Of a DNA stretch of 64,000 bases, positions 34,875 through 42,164 are shown one piece after another. The notes beneath the pieces are model-generated. The model ran no database searches, was not told the DNA's origin, and saw nothing but the letters and a program-made list of their open reading frames with translations. The stretch comes from Candidatus Tidjanibacter faecipullorum (GTDB lineage: Bacteria > Bacteroidota > Bacteroidia > Bacteroidales > Rikenellaceae): the NCBI GenBank assembly GCA_019116245.1, contig DXCC01000004.1:1-64000 (forward strand), written 5' to 3'. Each line of letters opens with the position of its first letter. The first letter of the stretch is position 1. The position numbers and the translations under genes were made by a program.

Positions 34875-35777
34875 ATGCTCGCCTACCTGCTCACCGCCAT
34901 CGGAGCGATGTCGCTCATCATGTTGACGCTCAAATTCTTCAGCGCCAAGCAGATCTATACCCCCCAGGCCATCATGGTCAATTACCTGTTCGCCTTCGTG
35001 CTGGCACTCGTCAAAGGCCACAGCGGCCTGTCGGCCGACCGGCTGCACGCCCTGCTTACCACCAACTGGTGGTACCTGGCCCTGCTGACGGGCCTGCTCT
35101 ACTTCGGCTCGATGAATGTCATGGCCGTCTCGACGCGGCGGGTCGGTGTAGCCGTCACGGCCATGGCCTCGCGCACGTCGGTCGTGCTGCCGATCATCTG
35201 GGCCGCCCTGCTGCTGGGCGAACGCATCACGGGTTGGGAGGCGGCCGGCATTCTGCTCGTCCTGCTGGCCTTCGCCCTCATCATCGGCGGCCCCGCCGCC
35301 CCGACCTCCAGACGCCCGACACGTACCGCCTGGTGGCTCCCCGCAGGCGTCTTCTTCTCGGTCGGTTTCATCGCCGTCTGCATGAAGACCGGCCAGCACC
35401 TGATCCGCAACGGCGGCTCCTATGCGGCCGACTATCCCGTCTTCGAAACGCTCCTCTTCGCCGCTGCCGTCATAGGTTCGATCGGCTACTACGCCCTCAC
35501 CGAAGGACGCCGGGCATTCCGTCCCCGGTGGCGCAGCATCGTCGGCGGCCTCTGCCTGGGCACGTTCAACTACTTCGTCACCTTCGGCACGCTCCACAGC
35601 CTCAAATACCTCTCCTCCAGCGAATTTTACGGCATCTACAACATCAGCGTCGTGGTCATCAGCACCGTGGTGGGCGTTGCCGCCTTCGGTGAACGGCTCA
35701 CGCCCCGCAAGATCGGCGGTCTGATCGTCGCGCTGGCCGCCATCTTCGTCCTCGGCTTTGTGGGCGGCAGCCTGTAA
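34875..35777 (+). CDS. DMT/EamA family transporter
   Basis: A 300-residue inner-membrane protein with about ten hydrophobic segments in two repeats, as in the drug/metabolite transporter superfamily. EamA-type features: TSVVLPIIWAALLLGERITGWEAAGILLVLLAFALII at the end of the first repeat and ISVVVISTVVGVAAFGERLTPRKIGGLIVALAAIFVL at the end of the second; the GER-x-x pattern recurs as expected. Substrate unknown. It sits alone between two terminators. Confidence 0.85.
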   Translation: MLAYLLTAIGAMSLIMLTLKFFSAKQIYTPQAIMVNYLFAFVLALVKGHSGLSADRLHALLTTNWWYLALLTGLLYFGSMNVMAVSTRRVGVAVTAMASRTSVVLPIIWAALLLGERITGWEAAGILLVLLAFALIIGGPAAPTSRRPTRTAWWLPAGVFFSVGFIAVCMKTGQHLIRNGGSYAADYPVFETLLFAAAVIGSIGYYALTEGRRAFRPRWRSIVGGLCLGTFNYFVTFGTLHSLKYLSSSEFYGIYNISVVVISTVVGVAAFGERLTPRKIGGLIVALAAIFVLGFVGGSL

Positions 35778-35793
35778 CCCCTCCCCGATACGA

Positions 35794-35831
35794 CACAAGG
35801 GGCGGAATGGTTGACCATTCCGCCCCTTGTG
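35794..35831. terminator. Bidirectional terminator between the DMT gene and the phosphatase gene
   Basis: CACAAGGGGCGGAATGG and its complement form a 17-bp stem with a TTGA loop between convergent genes. Confidence 0.75.
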
Positions 35832-35854
35832 CAAATTATCTGTTTTCGCCGCCC

Positions 35855-36325
35855 CTACAAGGAACGCTCCGTATAATCGAGCAGTCCGCCGCAGGCGTCC
35901 TCCAGCATGTCGAGCACCCGCTCGAACCCTTCGCTCCCTTCATAGTAGGGATCGGGCACGTGATCGTAGCCCCCTTTGCCGAAATCGGCCATCCGGTAGA
36001 TCTTCGCCCGATCATCCAGCGTAAAGGCCAGTCGCTCGAGCGAATCGACGTTGCGGTCGTCCATGGCGATCAGCATGTCGAACCGGCCGAAATCCTCGTC
36101 CATCACGGGACGCGCACGGTGGGTCAGCACATAGCCCCGGCGCTCGGCGGCACGCCGCATGCGCGGATCGGGCAGGTCGCCCTGATGACCGCTGTAGGTA
36201 CCGGCCGAATCGATCTCGTACCGGTCCCCCAGACCGGCTGCGGCCACCTTCTGCCGGAAAATCTCTTCCGCTGCCGGGGAGCGGCAGATATTCCCCATGC
36301 AGACGAACAATATCTTTTTCTTCAT
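35855..36325 (-). CDS. Low-molecular-weight protein-tyrosine phosphatase
   Basis: A 156-residue cytoplasmic phosphatase. The active-site loop lies at the N-terminus, ILFVCMGNICRSPAAEEIF (C-x5-R), and the general acid in DPYYEGSEGFERVLDMLEDAC near the C-terminus (DP loop). In Bacteroidota such enzymes dephosphorylate tyrosine kinases of capsule synthesis or small phosphorylated substrates; no capsule genes are nearby. The start is 22 bases from a -7 box. Monocistronic. Confidence 0.92.
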   Translation of the reverse strand: MKKKILFVCMGNICRSPAAEEIFRQKVAAAGLGDRYEIDSAGTYSGHQGDLPDPRMRRAAERRGYVLTHRARPVMDEDFGRFDMLIAMDDRNVDSLERLAFTLDDRAKIYRMADFGKGGYDHVPDPYYEGSEGFERVLDMLEDACGGLLDYTERSL

Positions 36326-36346
36326 AGGTCACTGGTTTTGCATCTT

Positions 36347-36354
36347 CAAAGATA
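36347..36354 (-). promoter_or_regulatory. -7 box of the low-molecular-weight phosphatase gene
   Basis: TATCTTTG on the minus strand fits TAnnTTTG and lies 21 bases from the ATG, in the 33-base gap after the GNAT gene stop. Confidence 0.55.
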
Positions 36355-36358
36355 CGGA

Positions 36359-36805
36359 TTAAGCGAAATCTTTCCGCAAGTACACCATGTCGGCCAGCAA
36401 TTTTCCATCATCAAAAACAGGATGATCATAATTGTTTGTAAAGAAGTCCTTCACCCGGTGTGAAACACGGAAGCCACAATGTTCATAAAAAGAGAGCGCA
36501 GAAGCCGTATCTCCCGTACCGACAAACATAACGGAGCATCGATCCCGGTAGTACGCACAGAGATAATCAATCAGCCGTTTGCCGTATCCCTGGCGTTGGA
36601 AAGCGGGATAAACGGCTATGCTTTTGATTTCATAAATACGTTCTCCTTCACGTGTCACTACAGCGATTGCCTTCAGGCCGTCATCATGGAGAGCAAACAT
36701 TTCACCCCGTTCCAGATAGGTGTCTATCATGCTCTCCTGCTCATCCGCCAACAGCAGCAAATCCAGGAACTGTTTCTTGTCCGAAGTAATCCGTTTTATT
36801 TCCAT
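36359..36805 (-). CDS. GNAT family N-acetyltransferase
   Basis: A 148-residue acetyl-CoA-dependent acetyltransferase. Motif A is clear: YEIKSIAVYPAFQRQGYGKRLIDYLC (the Q/R-x-x-G-x-G/A acetyl-CoA loop), and motif B follows in ALSFYEHCGFRVSHRV. The substrate is unknown; small single-domain GNATs often act on amines, amino acids or toxins. MEIKRITSDKKQ at 36805 is the start; the ORF-track extension to 37051 is not protein-like. Base composition is visibly more A/T-rich than its neighbours, hinting at a more recent origin. Confidence 0.88.
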   Translation of the reverse strand: MEIKRITSDKKQFLDLLLLADEQESMIDTYLERGEMFALHDDGLKAIAVVTREGERIYEIKSIAVYPAFQRQGYGKRLIDYLCAYYRDRCSVMFVGTGDTASALSFYEHCGFRVSHRVKDFFTNNYDHPVFDDGKLLADMVYLRKDFA

Positions 36806-36882
36806 GTTGCCCAATATGCCAACACTATTTTTATGGTCTTTCCGCCCCGATTCCGGATGCGATGCTTGACGTAAAACGCTCG

Positions 36883-37518
36883 TCACCACCACACGCCGCT
36901 CCGACGCCGACGGCGCAGATAACGGCGGGTGCAGGAGGCGATGGCGGGCGTACAGTCGGGCGCCTCGGACAACTGACGCACGATCGCCTCCAGCTGCTCG
37001 CCGACCCAATCGATGCGCGCAGCGAGCAGATCGAGCAATCGGATCTGCCACACCGCAACACCCGACGGCGTGGCGAGGTCAAGCAACCGGTCGAAACAGC
37101 AGGCCACGAGGGCTTCCGCCTCCCCGTCGGCGAGCGAAACGGCCTGCCGCCGCAGCAACTCGTACGCCATTTTCGAGAAGATGCGCTGCACGCTGACGTT
37201 GGAACTGGCGAGCAACACCTCCAACAGCCGCCCGAAACGCGTCACGACCCCCTCGGGCCACAACTTCCACGCGTATTCCAACGCCCACGCCGCCCGAAAG
37301 GCCACTTTCGGCTCCCCCTCCCGGGCCATCTGCAGAGCCTCCTCCCACAATTTCTCCAAGACAATCCGTTCGCCCCAGCGCTGCACGGACTCTCGGGAGA
37401 GATTTCCCGACAGCATGGCCTCGCGAAAGGCTTCACCTGCGTCGGAGACCTCCCCCGCCACACCGTCTGCCGGCATCGCCTCCGATGCCGGCCTGCCGTG
37501 CTTTCTGTCCTGTCCCAT
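36883..37518 (-). CDS. Helical HEAT-like protein, hypothetical
   Basis: A 211-residue protein, apparently all helical and without signal peptide or membrane segments. The stretch EPKVAFRAAWALEYAWKLWPE is shared with a Bacteroidota family of about 200 residues sometimes mislabelled adenylosuccinate lyase; the helix pairs look like HEAT/ARM repeats. The C-terminus ends in a very basic TRRYLRRRRRSG run. No catalytic residues are apparent. A protein-binding adaptor is plausible but unproven. A TTACTTTG near match to a -7 box lies about 23 bases upstream. Confidence 0.6.
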   Translation of the reverse strand: MGQDRKHGRPASEAMPADGVAGEVSDAGEAFREAMLSGNLSRESVQRWGERIVLEKLWEEALQMAREGEPKVAFRAAWALEYAWKLWPEGVVTRFGRLLEVLLASSNVSVQRIFSKMAYELLRRQAVSLADGEAEALVACCFDRLLDLATPSGVAVWQIRLLDLLAARIDWVGEQLEAIVRQLSEAPDCTPAIASCTRRYLRRRRRSGVWW

Positions 37519-37665
37519 GTTCGCTTACATTGGCCCGACAAAGTAAGGCAAACTGCCGCAAACCGCCAACCGTTTTTTCGCAACCGGTCCGGCCACCACT
37601 TCCCCAGACATCCAGCGCCAGTCCGACGGGGCCCCCACCAAAAAGGAAATCCGCCCGCAAATGCT

Positions 37666-37673
37666 TATCTTTG
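37666..37673 (+). promoter_or_regulatory. -7 box directly before the MATE gene
   Basis: TATCTTTG ends just 6 bases before the ATG at 37680. The implied transcription start would lie at or next to the start codon. Confidence 0.5.
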
Positions 37674-37679
37674 CAACGT

Positions 37680-39017
37680 ATGAACGGTTCCAACAACTAT
37701 TCTCCCCGCACGATCTGGTCACTCACCTATCCGGTGCTCATCAGCCTGCTGATGGAACACCTGATCGGCATCACCGATACGGCCTTCATGGGACGCGTCG
37801 GGGCAACCGAACTGGGCGCTTCAGCCATCGCCAGCGTCTACTACCTCATGCTCTACATGATCGGCTTCGGCTTCAGCATCGGTGCGGAGATCCTCATCGG
37901 ACGCCGCAACGGCGCCGGACAATACCGCTCCATCGGCGCCATCTTCTACCAGGGAGTCGTCATGCTGCTGGGCATCGCGGCCGCCATCGTCTTCTTCTCC
38001 TATACCGCCTCGCCCACGCTGCTGCGCCGGATCATCGCCTCGCCGGAGGTGTACGACGCCACGCTCGCCTACACCCGGCTGCGCGTCTGGGGCCTCTTCT
38101 TCTCGCTGGTCACCTGCATGTTCCGGGCCTTCTACATGGGCACCACCCGCACCCGCATCCTGACGCTGAACGGCGTGGTGATGGTGCTGAGCAACATCCT
38201 GCTCAACTACCTGCTCATCTTCGGCAAACTGGGCCTGCCCGCCATGGGCATCGCCGGCGCCGCCCTCGGATCGACCATCGCGGAAGCCATTTCGACCCTG
38301 TTCTTCATCGTCTACACCCGCCTGCGAACCGACTACCGGCGCTACGAACTCTTCCGACTGTCCCGTCTCTCGCCCCGCATTCAGGCCCAGATCCTGCGCG
38401 TGTCGGGCTGGACCACCCTCCAGTATTTCATCTCGACGGGTACGTGGCTCTTCTTCTTCCTCGCCATCGAACACCTCGGCCAGGAACCGCTGGCCATCTC
38501 GAACATTGTCCGCAACACCTCCTCGTTCCTGTTCATGATCGTCTCGGCCTTCGCCTCCACCGGCACCGCCATCGTCAGCAACCTGATGGGGCAGCAGCAC
38601 GCCGGCGAGGTAATGCCCCTCTGCGGCCGGATCATGCGCATGTGCGCCTGGGTGATGCTTCCCATCTTCGTTTTCGCCCTGCTGGCCCCGGAGATCGTCA
38701 TGCGGATCTTCACCGACGACCCGGCACTGATTGCCGCCGCCGTCCCCTCGATCCGCGTCATGCTGCTGACCTACCTGATCAATATTCCCGCCTACGTGCT
38801 CTTCCTGGCCGTGTCGGGTACGGGCAACACCCGCGTGGCCTTCTGGATCGAATTCATCGCCACCCTGCTGTATGTCGCCTACATCTGGCTGGCAGCCATC
38901 CATCTGAAGGCGGACATCGCCCTCTGCTGGCTCAGCGATGCCTTCTATGCCGTCGGACTGCTGGTCTGCTCGTGGTTCTTCCTGGCCCGGGGCAACTGGT
39001 ACCACCACCGCATCTGA
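37680..39017 (+). CDS. MATE family efflux transporter
   Basis: A 445-residue inner-membrane multidrug or toxin exporter with about twelve hydrophobic segments in two homologous halves. Typical MATE features: SLTYPVLISLLMEHLIGITDTAFMGRVG at the start, GAAALGS-like GAALGSTIAEAIS before the second half, and NIVRNTSSFLFMIVSAFASTGTAIVSN. Export is driven by a sodium or proton gradient. The 65 residues that the ORF track adds before MNGSNNYSPRTIW are non-coding; ATG 37680 is the only Met before the first helix. A convergent terminator follows. Confidence 0.9.
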   Translation: MNGSNNYSPRTIWSLTYPVLISLLMEHLIGITDTAFMGRVGATELGASAIASVYYLMLYMIGFGFSIGAEILIGRRNGAGQYRSIGAIFYQGVVMLLGIAAAIVFFSYTASPTLLRRIIASPEVYDATLAYTRLRVWGLFFSLVTCMFRAFYMGTTRTRILTLNGVVMVLSNILLNYLLIFGKLGLPAMGIAGAALGSTIAEAISTLFFIVYTRLRTDYRRYELFRLSRLSPRIQAQILRVSGWTTLQYFISTGTWLFFFLAIEHLGQEPLAISNIVRNTSSFLFMIVSAFASTGTAIVSNLMGQQHAGEVMPLCGRIMRMCAWVMLPIFVFALLAPEIVMRIFTDDPALIAAAVPSIRVMLLTYLINIPAYVLFLAVSGTGNTRVAFWIEFIATLLYVAYIWLAAIHLKADIALCWLSDAFYAVGLLVCSWFFLARGNWYHHRI

Positions 39018-39036
39018 CCCCCGTCACACGAAACAA

Positions 39037-39070
39037 AGCGGAGCGACACCCGTCCGGGCATCGCTCCGCT
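39037..39070. terminator. Bidirectional terminator between the MATE and OsmC genes
   Basis: AGCGGAGCGA and TCGCTCCGCT form a 10-bp stem around a 14-base loop between convergent genes. Confidence 0.6.
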
Positions 39071-39094
39071 GTCGTATCGGCCACCGCCGGCTGC

Positions 39095-39514
39095 CTATTT
39101 CGCAACCTCGGCGCCGTAGTGGAACGTCACGTTCTCCTTCAGATCGGGATGGAGCGACTTGCCCACCGGGCAGGTCATCGCCGCGCCCTCCAGAATCCGC
39201 TTGTCCTTGTCCGAGTAGTCCCCGGGCAGGTAGAAGTCGAGCTTGATTTCGACAATGCGGCGCGGATCGGTACCCATCACCTTCTGAATATCGACACGGG
39301 CACCCGTCAGGTCGATCTCCAGCCGCTGGGCGGCAATGCCCATCAACGTGAACATGCAACTGCCCAGTGCGGCAGCCACCATATCGGTCGGCGAAATGTA
39401 TTCACCCTTGCCGTGATTGTCAAGCGGAGCGTCTGTCATCACCTTGTTGCCGGACTGAACGTGCGTGATCTCGGTCCGCAGATTGCCGAGATAACGTGTC
39501 TGAAGTGTTGCCAT
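39095..39514 (-). CDS. OsmC family peroxiredoxin-like protein
   Basis: A 139-residue cytoplasmic protein of the OsmC/Ohr family, which reduces organic hydroperoxides through a cysteine pair. The first cysteine is in AALGSCMFTLMGIAA and the second in MTCPVGKSLHPD, with the usual spacing. The N-terminal MATLQTRYLGNLRTEITHVQSG is the family start. It lies just downstream of the protease array on the same strand, but an intergenic gap and its own start at 39514 suggest independent expression. Confidence 0.88.
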   Translation of the reverse strand: MATLQTRYLGNLRTEITHVQSGNKVMTDAPLDNHGKGEYISPTDMVAAALGSCMFTLMGIAAQRLEIDLTGARVDIQKVMGTDPRRIVEIKLDFYLPGDYSDKDKRILEGAAMTCPVGKSLHPDLKENVTFHYGAEVAK

Positions 39515-39542
39515 AATGCGTATGTGTGCTTAAAAATCGTTG

Positions 39543-42047
39543 TCAACGTTTCATGAAATTCATCCGGTGGGTCGCTCCGTCCTGACGCAGCACGAGCGTA
39601 TAGGCACCCGGACGCAGATCGGCCACGGTCAGTGCTGCCGTTCCGGAAGCGTCGAACTGCATCGAACGACGCATCACCACACGGGCCGCCTGGTCGTAAA
39701 CGACCGCCTCGGTCTGCACGTTCCGCAGCGCATCGAGCGTTACGTAGAGCGTATCGTCGGCCGGATTGGGATAGACACCCGCACCACCCTCCGGAGCCGG
39801 CGAGGGAGCCGCACCGTTCTCAACGGTCACCTCCAGGGCCGTCTGAACACCGGCGCCGTCCAGGTCGATGGCATAGACCGTCACGCGGGCCGAGCCCTTG
39901 GCCAGCGGCCGTACAATCAGGTAGTTGCCATCGATAGTAGCCTCCACGACCTGCTCGTTGCTGTTGCGCAGCGAGAAGGTCAGCACGTCGCCCTGCACGA
40001 GGTTTTCGTCGGAGAAGTTCTGCGTCAGATCAAACCGCCGCACATACTCCTCACCGACATTCTCGATGGAGATCGCCCCGAGTGCCTGCTCCAGTTTCGG
40101 CTTGCTGTTGGCGTAGTCGCCCGACGTAGCCGTCATCGAAACGGCCTGCGAACGGTTGCCGAAGCGGTCCACGGCCACCACCTGGAAGGTATAGTTCACA
40201 TTGTAGAGACCATACCACGTATAGGCAGCCGCCTGCGCAGGCTCGAACACGTTGCGCAGCTGGAAGGAAGCCTCCACGTCGGGCTGCCCCTCGCGTTTGC
40301 CTACGCCCTTGCCTACATACGCGATGTCGTAGTAAGCCACGGCCATGTCGTTGCCGTCGGCAGGGGCGGTCCACTTGAGCGTAAAGCGGTTCTGCAGGGC
40401 CGCAGCCGATGCGTCGGCAATGGCCGCAGGCTGTTTGCCGCTGTCCTTCGTAAAGACGAGACCGGCATCGACCAGACCGACGCCCAGCTTGTCGTAATAC
40501 TGTTCATCAACCGCCTCACCGACCGGACGGAAGCTGCGCAGCAGAATCTTCTTGCACTCCTGGGCCGTGAGCACCTCGCCCCGGCGGGCATAGGAGGAGA
40601 CGATCAGTGCCGCCACGCCCGACACATGCGGACAGGCCATCGAGGTGCCCGACTTGTAGTCGTAGATCGGCTGCTCGTCCATATCGATGCTGGTGCTGTA
40701 CACCATGCCCGCCTCCGTGAAGCGCGGATCGGTGGAGTCGGCACCGCCCGGTGCGAAGATATCCACATTCTCGCCGTAGTTGGAGTAGAGCGCCTTCGTA
40801 TAGTCGGGATTCATGGCCGCCACCGAAATCGTCCGGGGATCGGAGGCCGGATAGAGCGACGTGGCTCCCTTGCTGTTGCCGGCCGCAAAGATCACGATAC
40901 CGCCCTTCATCGGACCGGTCTGGTTGCCGTTCTCGTCGGTACCCGCATTGGCGATGAAATAATCCAGCGCATCGGAGACATCCTGCGGCATGGTGGCCGA
41001 GGTATAGGCCCAACTGTTCTGCGAGATCACGGCGCCGTTGTCGGCCTCGTAGGCAAAGATATCGGGATTGGTGGCGAACTCGGTGGAATAGACCTGGTCG
41101 GTGATCGCCACGGTCATGAGCCGTACACCGTCTTTATTGCCCGTACCGCCCGCAATGCCGCAGACGCCGATGCCGTTGTTGTTGACCGCGGCAATCGTAC
41201 CGGCCACGTGCGTCGAGTGGGCGCCGGGGTGGATCTCGCCGTTATCCAGCGGACCGTTCCAGCCGTAAATGTCATCCACATAGCCGTTGCCGTCGTCGTC
41301 AACTCCCTCCTGGCCGTTGAGTTCGGCCTCGTTGACCCACATGTTGTCGGCCAGATCGGGGTGATCGAAATCGACGCCACTGTCATTCACCGCCACGATC
41401 ACGGAACGGTGACCCGTCTCGGTCTTCCAGGCCTCAAAGAGGTTGATGTCGGCCCCTTCGACAAAGTTCTGACCGTCACCGCGGTTGTTGTAATGCCACT
41501 GCTTGGGCAGATCGGGGTCGTTGAAGGGCATCTCGTCGGGACGCGATGCCGCCATCGACATGGGCATGTAGAGCGCTTCGGCAGGAATGGCCGGCTCGTC
41601 GTAGAGCATGCGGGCCTTGTAGATCGGCTGCACATGGGCAACGCCGGGCAACTCGGCAAATCCGGCCGAAGCACGGGTATAGGGTACGCTTTCGTCGAAA
41701 CGGATGTCATACCACAGGTGCAGGCCGAAACGGCGGCGCCGCTCGGCAAATTTGCCGCCCTCGTGGAAGACGCGGCGCACTTCGGTGGCCCCCAGCGCTT
41801 CGGCCAGGCTGTCGAGACGGGCATCGCCCGAATTCATGGCTCCGCGCGTAAAGGTTCCCACCCGCATCGGTGCGGCATCCTCGCTGAGTTTCAGGCGGAC
41901 CCAACCGCGCACAATGTTGTCGCCGCTCTCGACGGCCGCCGTCGGCTGATTCGGAACGGGGGGAGTCAGGGGCGTTTCCTCCTTGACGCAGCCGCACAGT
42001 GCGCCGGCCGCCAGAAGGGACAGGAAATACTTTTTCTGCATCATCAT
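39543..42047 (-). CDS. S8 subtilisin-like lipoprotein protease, paralogue 1 of 6
   Basis: An 834-residue predicted lipoprotein; after MMMQKKYFLSLLAAG the lipobox is LCGC (Cys20). A prodomain (about 45-150) has GWVRLKLSEDAA and FGLHLWYDIRFDESVP. The S8 domain (about 190-500) has Asp222 (VNDSGVDFDH), His277 (GAHSTHVAG; Ser replaces the usual Gly after His) and Ser469 (SGTSMACPHVSGVAAL), plus the oxyanion Asn in FAAGNSKG and an Asp-rich loop DDDGNGYVDD. An Fn3-like module, one cadherin/Ig-like module and a Por-type tail (VYPNPADDTLYV ... GAYTLVL ... FMKR) follow. A peptidase on the cell surface is inferred. The first three Met codons (42041-42047) are alternatives. Confidence 0.87.
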   Translation of the reverse strand: MMMQKKYFLSLLAAGALCGCVKEETPLTPPVPNQPTAAVESGDNIVRGWVRLKLSEDAAPMRVGTFTRGAMNSGDARLDSLAEALGATEVRRVFHEGGKFAERRRRFGLHLWYDIRFDESVPYTRASAGFAELPGVAHVQPIYKARMLYDEPAIPAEALYMPMSMAASRPDEMPFNDPDLPKQWHYNNRGDGQNFVEGADINLFEAWKTETGHRSVIVAVNDSGVDFDHPDLADNMWVNEAELNGQEGVDDDGNGYVDDIYGWNGPLDNGEIHPGAHSTHVAGTIAAVNNNGIGVCGIAGGTGNKDGVRLMTVAITDQVYSTEFATNPDIFAYEADNGAVISQNSWAYTSATMPQDVSDALDYFIANAGTDENGNQTGPMKGGIVIFAAGNSKGATSLYPASDPRTISVAAMNPDYTKALYSNYGENVDIFAPGGADSTDPRFTEAGMVYSTSIDMDEQPIYDYKSGTSMACPHVSGVAALIVSSYARRGEVLTAQECKKILLRSFRPVGEAVDEQYYDKLGVGLVDAGLVFTKDSGKQPAAIADASAAALQNRFTLKWTAPADGNDMAVAYYDIAYVGKGVGKREGQPDVEASFQLRNVFEPAQAAAYTWYGLYNVNYTFQVVAVDRFGNRSQAVSMTATSGDYANSKPKLEQALGAISIENVGEEYVRRFDLTQNFSDENLVQGDVLTFSLRNSNEQVVEATIDGNYLIVRPLAKGSARVTVYAIDLDGAGVQTALEVTVENGAAPSPAPEGGAGVYPNPADDTLYVTLDALRNVQTEAVVYDQAARVVMRRSMQFDASGTAALTVADLRPGAYTLVLRQDGATHRMNFMKR

Positions 42048-42137
42048 TTTCAATCTCTTTCCGGCCGTCAGACCGGAGGTATATACTCACACACTGCAGG
42101 CCCCGGTTGCCCGGAACCTGCATTTGCTATCGTTTTG

Positions 42138-42151
42138 GTGCCCTTTCGGGC
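42138..42151 (-). other. small perfect hairpin between paralogues 1 and 2
   Basis: TGCCCTTTCGGGCA is a perfect 5-bp stem with a 4-base loop, 14 bases after the stop of paralogue 2. Without a T tract it is a weak terminator at best. Confidence 0.3.
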
Positions 42152-42164
42152 AGGAGTCCGGTGT

